A stretch of 32,081 nt of DNA from an uncultured Bacillota bacterium (GCA_902796855.1 CADBQN010000011.1:1-32081), one strand, 5' to 3'; positions 1 through 6,915 are shown, counted from the stretch's first letter. The notes: a model not told the origin generated them from the letters alone. Translations and numbers: made by a program.

Positions 1-116
1 AAAATTCCGCGAAAAAAGATCCGCGCTTTCGCGCCATCCCGACAATACCGCGCCCCGGGGCGGCAGTGTGGTTTGCGCAGGCCCGCCGCCCGACTCAAAG
101 GGTTTCGTTGAGGATC

Positions 117-220
117 GGGATGATGCCGCGAGCCTCTTTAGCGGCTTACCGCAATAAGGTATATGCGCGGAAACTGTTCCGGAAGTTCTCGCATTCCAAA
201 GAGGCCCGCGCCATCATCCC
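117..220. repeat. Large imperfect inverted repeat (23 bp arms)
   Basis: The left arm (117-139) and right arm (198-220) are complementary at 21 of 23 positions and enclose a 58-base loop that has smaller complementary segments (AACT/AGTT around TTCCGGA). The transcript would fold into a long hairpin on either strand. No T-tract follows on either side, so it is not an ordinary terminator. It could be a structured RNA, a recombination or miniature-element remnant, or a cruciform. No flanking target duplication was recognised. Confidence 0.6.
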
Positions 221-276
221 ACATAATCCGTTTCAATCCAAAAAAATCAGTCTGATCCGGATATACTCGGGTACAA

Positions 277-307
277 CAAAAAAATCTTACGAGTCACCCC
301 GTAAGAT
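277..307 (-). terminator. Intrinsic terminator ending the cobalamin-riboswitch unit
   Basis: On the minus strand an 8-bp perfect stem (ATCTTACG/CGTAAGAT, 8-base loop) is followed by seven to eight T residues. It lies about 190 nt beyond the riboswitch terminator and would end any read-through transcript without crossing a sizeable gene. Confidence 0.75.
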
Positions 308-328
308 CATCTTCTTCGCACGCGTTTT

Positions 329-403
329 TCAATGAGAATCATTGACTTTTTTTATAAAATAAAGTAGAATAAAGATGTTCCGAGAAATGATCTTGGAGCT
401 CAT
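329..403 (-). CDS. Possible 24-residue hydrophobic peptide
   Basis: An ATG ORF of 24 residues lies between the riboswitch terminator and the distal terminator. It has a hydrophobic core (NIFILLYFI) flanked by basic residues, as in small membrane peptides and type I toxins. No Shine-Dalgarno sequence precedes the ATG, and the opposite strand carries the promoter and Fur-like box, so the ORF may be fortuitous. It is listed because it is the only ORF start in the read-through part of the riboswitch transcript that gives more than a few codons. Confidence 0.18.
   Translation of the reverse strand: MSSKIISRNIFILLYFIKKVNDSH
331..345 (+). promoter_or_regulatory. Fur-like operator overlapping a plus-strand promoter
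   Basis: The 11-base core TGAGAATCATT matches the central part of Fur boxes (consensus TGATAATnATTATCA). Its right half overlaps the -35 hexamer at 342-347, where a bound repressor would block initiation. The outer right half is degenerate, so metal specificity (Fur or another family member) is an inference. Confidence 0.5.
342..370 (+). promoter_or_regulatory. Sigma-A type promoter of candidate sRNA
   Basis: TTGACT at 342-347 and TAGAAT at 365-370 are separated by exactly 17 bases. The predicted start is near 377, and the only thing downstream is a short terminated transcript. Confidence 0.6.
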
Positions 404-461
404 ACACTGTGATGAGGGTGTTCTCGCCAAAGAAATTTGCCTCGTCACAGTGTTTTTATTT
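377..461 (+). ncRNA. Candidate Fur-regulated small RNA, antisense to the riboswitch unit
   Basis: The predicted transcript starts about 7 bases after the -10 box and ends at an intrinsic terminator, giving roughly 80-85 nt with no ORF. CGAGAA near its 5' end (381-386) can pair with TTCTCG (422-427) in the terminator loop, a pseudoknot-like contact. It is antisense to the read-through portion of the cobalamin-riboswitch transcript, including the start of the small hydrophobic ORF. Expression is inferred from promoter and terminator only. Confidence 0.45.
405..461 (+). terminator. Intrinsic terminator of the candidate sRNA
   Basis: The arms 405-417 and 440-452 form a 13-bp stem with a single G-T wobble, followed directly by TTTTTATTT. 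The T-tract is only on this side, so the terminator acts on plus-strand transcription. Confidence 0.7.
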
Positions 462-467
462 AGTTAG

Positions 468-495
468 TAAAAAATGTATTCCTTTCTCGGAATAC
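468..495 (-). terminator. Expression-platform terminator of the cobalamin riboswitch
   Basis: A 7-bp stem (GTATTCC/GGAATAC) with a 6-base loop is followed on the minus strand by A and then six T residues. It starts 29 bases after the aptamer. A second hairpin (ATCTCT/AGAGAT) lies between aptamer and terminator and may take part in the switch. The layout is that of a transcription-terminating off-switch. Confidence 0.75.
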
Positions 496-524
496 ATCTC
501 TATAAAATACCCCAAGAGATTTGT

Positions 525-664
525 GGCAATATAGCGTATCCTGACTTCGCATCATCACGTCCCTCCGCCTTCCCAGCCGCGTACAGCCAGTGGCATAATG
601 GAGTTTGCTCCGCTTTACAGTTCCTTGGTAGAGTTCGGGATTCACACCCGATTCCCATATTACC
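525..664 (-). promoter_or_regulatory. Cobalamin (adenosylcobalamin-class) riboswitch aptamer
   Basis: On the minus strand the P1 arms GGTAATAT (664-657) and ATATTGCC (532-525) pair, with one G-U, around a complete B12 element. Inside it, in order, are GGTGTGAATCCCG, AACTGTAA, the B12-box core GCCACTG (594-588), GGGAAGG, and GATGATGCGAAGTCAGGATAC. These match the conserved blocks of the family closely. In this family, coenzyme B12 binding normally turns down cobalamin synthesis or transport genes or B12-independent isozymes. Here no such gene follows before the terminator at 277-307. Confidence 0.93.
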
Positions 665-743
665 ATCTATTCAATTAAACAGCTTTACGTTTTACTACGA
701 TATTTTTTTCAGAAACAATCTTTTCTGATTTTTCATTTCTTTT

Positions 744-772
744 ATTATACTTGTCTTCTCTGTGATAATCAA
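744..772 (-). promoter_or_regulatory. Promoter of the cobalamin-riboswitch transcript
   Basis: TTGATT (772-767) and TATAAT (749-744) are separated by 17 bases, with a start near 737. Upstream, A/T tracts at 780-825 contain the direct repeat GCTATTTT at 793-800 and 814-821, one every 21 bp (two helical turns), consistent with an UP element or a regulator site. Confidence 0.75.
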
Positions 773-973
773 GAGTCTTTTTTAAAAAAAAAGCTATTTT
801 ATTGAAAAAATATGCTATTTTTTGTGTTGTGTTAAAAGTTGTTTCAATGTCAGAAAATATGTTCGTCCGTCTCCCCTTTGTTTTTTGACAAATCGTTTCC
901 AACAAGTGTACATAGCATCTGAGTATACATTGTATCCGCGCCGCCGTGAGATGATCGGCAGGAACCAAACCGT

Positions 974-2119
974 TCATTTGATCCGTTTCGCGGGGACGCC
1001 GGCGACCGTCGCCCCGGCGGGTACGTCCTTCGTGACGACACTGCCCGCGGCGATGACGGCGCCTTCGCCGACGGTGACGCCGGGAAGAATCGTCACGTTC
1101 GCGCCGAGCCAGGCTTTATCACCGATACGGATGGGCGCGGGAATCAGGTTGGCCCGTTTCGCCGGGTCGGCGTTGTGGTTCAGCGTGGCAAGGACGGCGT
1201 TATGGCCGATGAGCACGTCGTCGCCGATGTAGATGCCGCCCTGATCCTGAAAGCGGCAGCCGGAATTGACAAAGACGTTTTTGCCGAAATGAATGTTTTT
1301 GCCGCAGTCGGTGTAAAACGGCGGGAACATCGCGAAACTGCCGTCGATGGGGCGGCCCGTCAGCTTTGTCATGATCGCCCGTATTTCCTCCGGCTCACGG
1401 TAGGCGTTGTTCAGCTCCGCGGTGAGGCGCAGCGCCTCCTGAGAGAGACCGTGCATAAACAAATGCGCCTCGGAACCGCCGCTGACTTCCTCGCCGCTGT
1501 CCATGATCGCCAAAAATTCTTTCAGATCCTTCGCGATGTCTCCTTTGCTTTCCTTCTCCGTTTCGGTTCGTTCCCTGCTTTCGGGGAGCGACTCGCCGAG
1601 GGCCCGGGCTTTCGCCAAAGCGTCCGTCGCTTTGATCTCCCCTTTTTCCTTTACGCCCCGGACGAGGACGCGGCCGAAATCTTTCAGCCGGAAATAATTG
1701 AGGACGAGGCGATATTGGGCCTCTATGGCGTCAAAGAGCTCCGGCAGCGTCGCCGCGCCGACCAACAGCAGAGCGAGGCCCCTGACGGAAAAAGCGTCCC
1801 GCGCCGGGGTGTGCAGACGGTCGATCACCGCTTTCAGCTGGGCGCTGACGCCGTAAAAATAGACGGGGGAAGCGATGACGAGGACGTCGGCTTCCCGCAG
1901 TTTTTCATAGACAACGGTCATATCGTCCCGTTGGACACAGCGGCGGTCTTCCCTTTGGAAGCAGCCGTTGCAGCCGGTGCAGGGGCGAATTTCCATTTTC
2001 GCGACGGAGAGGATCTCCGTTTCGTGATGTTTGTTCGCGCCCTCGGCAAAGGCCCGCACCAGCAGGTCGGTGTTGCCGTTTTCCCGCGGGCTCCCCATTA
2101 AAATCAGGACTTTGCTCAC
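974..2119 (-). CDS. Fe-S flavoprotein fused to hexapeptide-repeat acetyltransferase
   Basis: This 381-residue protein has two domains. Residues 1-180 are an NADPH-dependent FMN reductase or iron-sulfur flavoprotein fold: GSPRENGNT at 9-17 binds FMN phosphate, and C47, C50, C53 and C61 form the compact Cys cluster expected to hold an Fe-S centre. A charged linker of about 50 residues follows. Residues 235-381 are a maltose O-acetyltransferase-like left-handed beta-helix (catalytic His in [25 protein letters not shown] repeats). The GTG start at 2119 follows GGAGG and overlaps the stop of the upstream phosphatase by 4 bases (GTGA), indicating translational coupling. Either domain alone would be complete, so this is a true fusion rather than a misjoined frame. 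Substrates are unknown: the acceptor may be a sugar or other hydroxyl compound, and the flavin domain may reduce a small electrophile or protein. Confidence 0.88.
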   Translation of the reverse strand: MSKVLILMGSPRENGNTDLLVRAFAEGANKHHETEILSVAKMEIRPCTGCNGCFQREDRRCVQRDDMTVVYEKLREADVLVIASPVYFYGVSAQLKAVIDRLHTPARDAFSVRGLALLLVGAATLPELFDAIEAQYRLVLNYFRLKDFGRVLVRGVKEKGEIKATDALAKARALGESLPESRERTETEKESKGDIAKDLKEFLAIMDSGEEVSGGSEAHLFMHGLSQEALRLTAELNNAYREPEEIRAIMTKLTGRPIDGSFAMFPPFYTDCGKNIHFGKNVFVNSGCRFQDQGGIYIGDDVLIGHNAVLATLNHNADPAKRANLIPAPIRIGDKAWLGANVTILPGVTVGEGAVIAAGSVVTKDVPAGATVAGVPAKRIK

Positions 2120-2835
2120 GAAAATCCTCCTTCCGTTTCATCCAAATAAAACTCGGTCAGGTCATCGAGGCGCAGCAGCATCGGCGTCTCGGCACAGGCC
2201 GCGCCGGTGTCGACGTCGATCCAGGTATCGGTAAACAGCGCTTTGCCCCGGTGTTCCTCACCGTAGAACAGCGTCGGCGTGTGGCCGAACACCGTCGTAA
2301 CATCGTCAAAATAGCGCTCGTCGATCTCGGGACGGTGCCAGTACAGCTCGTCGGGGATGTATTCCCTCATCTTCTTATCCTTCCGGAAGCCGCCGAGGCC
2401 GCTGTGGACGAGAAGAAAATCCCTGTCCGCGACGGTGACGGTATCGTAAAGCGGCGCGTCCCGCAGATAATCGAGGATGCAGCCAATGGACTCCCTATCG
2501 GTGTTCAGCAGGGAATGCACCGTCGTGGAAGCGCCGTTCTGACGCCACAGATGCCAGAGATCCCGCTCATAGGAATTCATCGCGGAGATGGCCTCCTCCA
2601 TATCGCCGCGGAACATGAAATCGCAGGCGAGGAACATCGCCTCGTGATTGCCGAGGATCAATTCGATATTGGGCTGCTCCATCAGCCAAAGGAGGAGCTT
2701 CACGCCGTAAAGCCCCCGGTCGATCACATCGCCGAGGACGAAGCAAAAATCATTTTCGGAAAAATTCGCTTTTTTGAAAAGCGCTTGGACGCGGTCGAAA
2801 TCATAGCCATGCCAATCGGACGTTACGTAAATCAA
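2116..2835 (-). CDS. PPP-family metallophosphatase (serine/threonine phosphatase-like)
   Basis: The 239-residue protein carries the full PPP metal-site signature: DWHG (D7, H9), GDVIDRG (D36, R40), GNHE (N63, H64), VHSGL and FGHTPT. Length and motifs match bacterial PrpA/PrpE-like phosphatases and symmetrical diadenosine tetraphosphatases. Expected chemistry is Mn/Fe-dependent phosphoester hydrolysis in the cytoplasm; whether the substrate is protein or nucleotide cannot be told. The start is TTG at 2835, chosen because GGAG lies 8 bases upstream and the protein then begins directly at the first beta-strand (IYVTSDWHG). The stop overlaps the next gene. Confidence 0.85.
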   Translation of the reverse strand: MIYVTSDWHGYDFDRVQALFKKANFSENDFCFVLGDVIDRGLYGVKLLLWLMEQPNIELILGNHEAMFLACDFMFRGDMEEAISAMNSYERDLWHLWRQNGASTTVHSLLNTDRESIGCILDYLRDAPLYDTVTVADRDFLLVHSGLGGFRKDKKMREYIPDELYWHRPEIDERYFDDVTTVFGHTPTLFYGEEHRGKALFTDTWIDVDTGAACAETPMLLRLDDLTEFYLDETEGGFS

Positions 2836-2957
2836 GTTTCCGGCTCCTTTCCGCCGCCGGCGCGGCGCTGGACTTTTTCACGGCGTTTCAGTTGGGTTGT
2901 GTCACCAAAATTATATCATATCAAAAGCGATTTCATCAATACGATGAGAGGTTTTTG

Positions 2958-3020
2958 TCAAAAAAACCGCCGTTCGCTCCTATCGTGCCCACAACGGTTC
3001 GGGAGTAAACCGACGGTTTT
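2958..3020 (-). terminator. Probable terminator after degV
   Basis: Arms AAAACCGTCG and CGGCGGTTTT (one mismatch), with an inner ACTCC/GGAGT pairing, are followed on the minus strand by seven T residues. A T-rich stretch on the opposite side means it could also work on the plus strand. Confidence 0.5.
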
Positions 3021-3029
3021 CATTTTTTT

Positions 3030-3890
3030 TCAGCAGAGGGAAACGCCGACGGCGACGGCGCCGGGGCCGATGTGACAGCCGATGCTGACGGAAAGCGGAT
3101 CGTAATGCAGCTCCGCGCCGGGGAATGCTTCGGCCAGCATTTTAAGCCACCCGTCACGCTCCGCGTCGGGAAGCATCGTTCCCGCCGCGCCGACGCGCAG
3201 GTCTTTCATCTCGGCGTCGGGAAACCGCGTTTTCAGATCTTTCTTCACCGCCTCGATCATCTTTTGCTGACATTTCCGCATCGTCCGCGCCTTGGAAAAG
3301 GCGTCCAGCTTTTCCCCCTGAATCGTCAGGATCGGTTTGATGCCCAGAGCCGAGCCGATCATCGCGGCGGCCGGCGTGATCCTGCCGCCTTTTTTCAGGT
3401 ATTCCAGCGTATTCACGGAGATATAGATGGTGGAAAGAGCGGCGGTACGTTCCAGCTCCGCCTTGATCTCGCCGCCGGTTTTTCCCACCGCCGCCAGGGA
3501 AACGGCGGTCCTGACCGATTCCCGCAGCGTCACGGAGATGCGGTGATTGTCCGCGACAAAGACATTTCCTTCGTAGGAAGCGGCGAGACCGGCGGCGGTT
3601 TCGCAGGAATTGCTCAGCCCCGAGGACATCGGGATATGGACGATCTGATCAAATCCCTGCTCCAAAAGGGAATCCCAGCGCTTCATCACGTCGCCGGGGG
3701 ATGGCTGCGACGTCGATATTTCCCTGCCGGCGGTAAGGAGCGCGTAGAACCGTTCCTCCGTCAGGTCCTTCCCCTCAAAACAGATTTCGCCATCAATCAG
3801 CACCGGCATTGGCAGGGTGAATACGCCTAGACGCTCCGCCTCCGCGGCGGTGATGCCGCTGTTCGTATCGGTTAAAACCGCGATTTTCAT
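3030..3890 (-). CDS. degV: DegV family fatty-acid-binding protein
   Basis: The 286-residue protein has the DegV layout: N-terminal MKIAVLTDTNSGI, the lipid-contacting TSQPSPGDV segment near residues 60-70, HIPMSSGLSNS, and NTLEYLKKGGRI around 170-180. Family members bind fatty acids between two domains, and some act as FakB, presenting exogenous fatty acid to the FakA kinase. The start at 3890 follows AAGGGGATT about 11 bases upstream; the frame stays open further upstream but there it overlaps the preceding gene and reads non-family sequence. It begins 26 bases after the DUF3267 gene and probably shares its transcript. Confidence 0.93.
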   Translation of the reverse strand: MKIAVLTDTNSGITAAEAERLGVFTLPMPVLIDGEICFEGKDLTEERFYALLTAGREISTSQPSPGDVMKRWDSLLEQGFDQIVHIPMSSGLSNSCETAAGLAASYEGNVFVADNHRISVTLRESVRTAVSLAAVGKTGGEIKAELERTAALSTIYISVNTLEYLKKGGRITPAAAMIGSALGIKPILTIQGEKLDAFSKARTMRKCQQKMIEAVKKDLKTRFPDAEMKDLRVGAAGTMLPDAERDGWLKMLAEAFPGAELHYDPLSVSIGCHIGPGAVAVGVSLC

Positions 3891-3916
3891 AAAAAAACGA
3901 ATCCCCTTTCTCTCTC

Positions 3917-4552
3917 TCAGCGGCGGAAAACGACGCATCCCGCTTCGGTGGGATGATCGAAGAGCAGCGTCTCGCTGCTTCCCCCGTGATATGACAGGAC
4001 TTTTAAAACGATCAGGATATCGCCGCCGGCGGCGATGGTCATCGCGAGACCGATCCAAAGCCAAAAGAACGAACCGGCGAACAGCCCCCACAGCAGCGGC
4101 GCGATACCCAGCAGCACCAGCGGCGACAGCGCGCCGACGATGTATCGCCCCTTGGTCAGCGGCACTTTGCAGGTACAGTAGGGCGTCAGATATTCCCTCA
4201 TAAAGCCAAACTCGATGTCATTGAAACGGCGCTCCGCAAAGAGCGCCCAAGCCGCGCCGTGAATCAGCTCGTGAACGGGAATCAGCAGCAGAAACAGCGC
4301 CAAAAAAGCCACCGGACCGCCGAGGGAAAACCCCGCCGCGTCGAAGCCGTGGATCAGAAAGAACAGGATCACCGCGGCGGCGCAGAGGGGCACGGCAAAG
4401 GCGACGGCGAACAGGTTCGCTTTGACGATCCCTACCGTCAGCTCGATTTTTTCGTACCCTTCGGCGGTGAGCGCCGCACTGATTTTCTCAAACCGTTCCA
4501 GACGCCGCTGTTCCGCCGCCGTCAGTTTTCTGTCTTTTTCGGTGTTGGCCAT
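3917..4552 (-). CDS. DUF3267 zincin-like membrane protein
   Basis: The 211-residue protein has about four membrane segments (roughly 55-80, 90-112, 150-172 and 174-195). HELIHG near residue 116, at a membrane edge, is the Zn-metalloprotease-like motif of DUF3267 proteins. A charged N-terminal region of about 45 residues is cytoplasmic. A role in membrane proteolysis is inferred from the motif; no substrate is known. The ATG at 4552 is preceded by GAGG 7 bases upstream; a longer frame to 4657 lacks a ribosome-binding site and family-like sequence. Confidence 0.82.
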   Translation of the reverse strand: MANTEKDRKLTAAEQRRLERFEKISAALTAEGYEKIELTVGIVKANLFAVAFAVPLCAAAVILFFLIHGFDAAGFSLGGPVAFLALFLLLIPVHELIHGAAWALFAERRFNDIEFGFMREYLTPYCTCKVPLTKGRYIVGALSPLVLLGIAPLLWGLFAGSFFWLWIGLAMTIAAGGDILIVLKVLSYHGGSSETLLFDHPTEAGCVVFRR

Positions 4553-4640
4553 TCCGTTTCCTCTTTTTTCACGGACAGTTTCCTGCCGATGGATTCCCTG
4601 ATTGTTTTGTCCGGCGGCACTGATATTTAAGATACCACAA

Positions 4641-4699
4641 TTCCCGCGCGGAAGCATGAATCACCGATGAACACCGCGTGTAAATTCGCCGCGCGGGAA
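4641..4699. repeat. 11-bp perfect inverted repeat in intergenic leader
   Basis: TTCCCGCGCGG (4641-4651) and CCGCGCGGGAA (4689-4699) are perfect complements around a 37-base loop. They lie between the TetR gene and the DUF3267 gene. On the minus strand the T-tract precedes the stem, so this is not a terminator for that direction; it is more likely a leader structure or a long operator. Confidence 0.5.
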
Positions 4700-4764
4700 A
4701 AAAAACAATGCCGTCCTCCGGCAAAGCCTTTTTCGAAAGGACCTTTGCCGAATGATGACATTGT
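4697..4764 (-). terminator. Terminator of the flavodoxin-AKR-tetR operon (possible leader attenuator)
   Basis: On the minus strand ACAATGTC pairs with GGCATTGT, and inside it CGGCAAAG pairs with CTTTGCCG, with a run of eight T directly after. This fits the end of the upstream operon. A promoter-like pair, ATGACA (4788-4783) and TACAAT (4765-4760) with 17-bp spacing, overlaps its start. The same hairpin could therefore sit at the 5' end of a transcript for DUF3267 and degV. Confidence 0.6.
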
Positions 4765-4805
4765 ACCATATAACGGCTGAATTGTCATGCTTTTTGGGGA
4801 AAAAC

Positions 4806-5387
4806 TTACGCTTTCCGCTCTTTAAAAAAACCATTGACGCCGCCGAGGACCAGCAGATTCGTCAACGCGACAATCTCCTCTAAGGGCAGCGCCTTACCGC
4901 TCTCGACCCATTGCCGGTAGGCGCCGAGAACGGCGTTGTTGATGAATTCCATCAGCAGCTTCCGCTCAAAACCGCTCAGCCTTCGGAACGGTGCCGAGCC
5001 GCGCCAGCCCGCGTCGTTTACCTGGGAAATCATTTTGTCCCGGATGGCTCGGTACGTGCCGCTGCAGGTGATCTTTTCATAAGCTGCCCCCTGTTCCTCG
5101 GAATAGAGGAAGAACGCCCGGTTGACCTCAGCGAGGTCTTCCGGCAGGCAGAGGCCTTGGATCCGTTCCAAAAACCCGGCGGAAAGCTCCGTCTGCATCT
5201 CGCAAAGAAGCGCGTCCAGCGTTTCGTAATAGTGATAGAACGTCTTTTTATTGATCTTCGCCCGTTCGCAAAGCTCTTTGACGGTGATCCGCTCATACTC
5301 TTTTTCGCGGATCAGCGCCGCGAAGGAATCCTTGATGGCGCCGATGGTCTTAACGACCCGAAGATCCTCGTTTCCCTTTAAGATCAC
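4806..5387 (-). CDS. TetR/AcrR family regulator
   Basis: The 193-residue protein has an N-terminal HTH of TetR type: I-x-DSFAALI, ITVKELCERAKINKKTFYHYYETLDALL at about residues 30-60. A helical ligand domain follows, resembling the C-terminal domain seen in DhaS-like Firmicutes regulators. The GTG start at 5387 follows GAGGTG. It is the last gene of a run with the aldo/keto reductase and flavodoxin, 57 bases after the reductase. It probably represses its own operon through the palindrome at 6855-6874, relieved by an aldehyde, quinone or similar electrophile; the ligand is an inference. Confidence 0.87.
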   Translation of the reverse strand: MILKGNEDLRVVKTIGAIKDSFAALIREKEYERITVKELCERAKINKKTFYHYYETLDALLCEMQTELSAGFLERIQGLCLPEDLAEVNRAFFLYSEEQGAAYEKITCSGTYRAIRDKMISQVNDAGWRGSAPFRRLSGFERKLLMEFINNAVLGAYRQWVESGKALPLEEIVALTNLLVLGGVNGFFKERKA

Positions 5388-5444
5388 GACCGCACCTCAT
5401 TTCTCTGTTTCCGACACTCCGCGAAGGAGCGTGCCGCTTTCCTC

Positions 5445-6287
5445 TTACTCCGCCTCGTACGCGGGCTGCCACGACGCGAACTGGTCGAGCTGTTCATCGG
5501 TGCGGTGATAATACCTCCTGTCCCGATCGAGCTTGGCGATTTCCGCTATTTCCGCGTCGGTCAGCTCAAAATCGAGGATATTGAGATTATCGCGGATGTG
5601 ATCCACGTTTTTGCTGCCGGGGATCACGACAAAGCCCATTTGCGTGTGCCAGCGCAGAATCACCTGGGCGGCGGTTTTGCCGTACTTTTCGCCAAGCTTT
5701 TTGAACACCGGCTCTTCCATCAGGGACGAATCGCCGTGGCCCAGCGGATACCAGGACATCAGCTTAATCCCATATTTATCCAGCGTCATTCTGAGCTCTT
5801 TTTGAGTGAAATAGGGGTGCGCTTCCGCCTGCATGAACTGTGGCGCGATTTCCCATTTTGTTTCCAGCTCCGCGATGTATTTGCCCTCAAAATTGGAAAT
5901 GCCGATGGTCTTCGCCTTCCCTTCCCGATAGGCCTTTTCAAGCTGTCTGTAACCGGCGAGCCAATTGCCGGCGGGCTGATGGATATAGAGCAGGTCCACA
6001 TACTCCACGCCGAGGCGCGCCAGCGTTTCATCAACGGCGTTTTCGTTTTCGTATTCGCTGGGCCAAAGCTTTGTGGAGAGGAAGACGTCTTCCCGTTTCA
6101 GGCCGCTTTCTTTGATGCCGCGGCCGCAGGCCCGTTCATTGACGTAGGCATTGGCCGTATCCACCAGGGAATATCCCATTTTCAGCGCTTCTTTAACGCT
6201 GTTTTCCGCTTCCGCGGGAGCCAGCATAAAAGTACCGATACCGATGACGGGGCATTGGACGCCGTTGTTTAATTTTAAAAACTCCAT
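5445..6287 (-). CDS. Aldo/keto reductase
   Basis: The 280-residue protein is a complete NADPH-dependent aldo/keto reductase. The catalytic tetrad is visible as D43, Y48, K73 and H103. ISNF and IPGSKNVDHI are the usual barrel and cofactor-phosphate motifs. It reduces aldehydes or ketones to alcohols in the cytosol, and related Firmicutes enzymes act on 2,5-diketogluconate, methylglyoxal or glyoxal. The ATG at 6287 follows AGAGG 8 bases upstream, and the gene starts 18 bases after the flavodoxin stop, so the two are co-transcribed. Confidence 0.92.
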   Translation of the reverse strand: MEFLKLNNGVQCPVIGIGTFMLAPAEAENSVKEALKMGYSLVDTANAYVNERACGRGIKESGLKREDVFLSTKLWPSEYENENAVDETLARLGVEYVDLLYIHQPAGNWLAGYRQLEKAYREGKAKTIGISNFEGKYIAELETKWEIAPQFMQAEAHPYFTQKELRMTLDKYGIKLMSWYPLGHGDSSLMEEPVFKKLGEKYGKTAAQVILRWHTQMGFVVIPGSKNVDHIRDNLNILDFELTDAEIAEIAKLDRDRRYYHRTDEQLDQFASWQPAYEAE

Positions 6288-6305
6288 GATAAAACCTCTT
6301 TCTTT

Positions 6306-6827
6306 TTATAATACTCCCTGGTCTTTCAACCATTTCTCAATTCTGGGTTTCGCGTTTGCCACATGGCTGCCGCTCACCGCCAGCCCTTTGGCAATTTCCG
6401 CGCCGGGGCAGGTCTTTTGAAGATCCCCGACACTTGCGCCGAGGCCGCTCCCTTCGTTGGTGCAGAGAGGCAGGATCCGCTTGCCGCTGAAATCGAATTG
6501 TTCCAGGAAGGTGAAAACAGCCATCGGCATGGTGCCCCAGTAATTCGGATACGCCAGGATGATCGTGTCGTAGTCTGCCACGCTTTCCGGCAGGTTCGTG
6601 AGCTCGGGACGTTTGCCGCTGTTCAGATCCGCTTTCGCTTCCTCGATACAGGTCATGTAATCCTTCGCGTATGGCGTTTTCATCTCGATTTTAAATACGT
6701 CCGCGTCGATGAGTTCACGGATTTGTCCCACCGCGATTTCGGTATTGCCGACCTCCACATACCGGGTAGAGCCGCCAAAATAGTTTTCATCCGCCCTTGA
6801 GAAAAAAGCGATCAGTTTTTCTGCCAT
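6306..6827 (-). CDS. Flavodoxin family protein (flavodoxin_4 type)
   Basis: The 173-residue protein starts with AEKLIAFFSRADENY, a modified flavodoxin phosphate loop. It continues with YDTIILAYPNYWGTMPMAVFTFLEQFDFSGK and CTNEGSGLG, the FMN-contact loops of this subgroup. It should carry FMN as a small electron carrier or reductase. Length fits single-domain members. The ATG at 6827 follows AGGAGG 7 bases upstream. It is the first gene of the operon with the aldo/keto reductase and TetR regulator; such sets commonly respond to reactive aldehydes or quinones. Confidence 0.9.
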   Translation of the reverse strand: MAEKLIAFFSRADENYFGGSTRYVEVGNTEIAVGQIRELIDADVFKIEMKTPYAKDYMTCIEEAKADLNSGKRPELTNLPESVADYDTIILAYPNYWGTMPMAVFTFLEQFDFSGKRILPLCTNEGSGLGASVGDLQKTCPGAEIAKGLAVSGSHVANAKPRIEKWLKDQGVL

Positions 6828-6854
6828 CGTGTGTCCTCCTTCGGTTTTTCGATT

Positions 6855-6874
6855 TAAGAAACCCTCGTTTCTTA
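6855..6874. promoter_or_regulatory. Candidate TetR operator in the flavodoxin leader
   Basis: A perfect 8-4-8 palindrome, TAAGAAAC-4-GTTTCTTA, starts 12 bases after the -10 box. Position and symmetry fit a dimeric repressor, most simply the TetR protein encoded last in the operon. It has no T-tract, so it is not a terminator. Confidence 0.5.
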
Positions 6875-6886
6875 TCCTTTGACTCT

Positions 6887-6915
6887 ATTATACCCCTCTC
6901 CGCTTTTTTGTACAA
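6887..6915 (-). promoter_or_regulatory. Promoter of the flavodoxin-AKR-tetR operon
   Basis: TTGTAC (6915-6910) and TATAAT (6892-6887) are separated by 17 bases, about 50 bases before the flavodoxin ribosome-binding site. Confidence 0.72.

Noticed and set aside
66-335. Plus-strand open frame of 89 codons over the long hairpin
   Set aside because: Composition is arginine/serine-rich without a recognisable domain, no ribosome-binding site is seen, and it crosses the inverted repeat and a terminator.
891-930. Plus-strand promoter-like TTGACA near 885 with TACATA/TATACA downstream
   Set aside because: No gene or terminator follows on that strand; the sequence is antisense to the 3' end of the fusion gene.
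460-977. Short open frames on both strands across the riboswitch
   Set aside because: They cover the cobalamin aptamer and A/T-rich promoter region and have no protein-like features.
1175-2101. Plus-strand open frame of 308 codons
   Set aside because: It is antisense to the flavoprotein/acetyltransferase fusion, which has clear motifs on the other strand.
3891-4091. Upstream extension of the degV frame
   Set aside because: It overlaps the DUF3267 gene and reads arginine-rich non-family sequence; the ATG at 3890 gives the normal DegV length.
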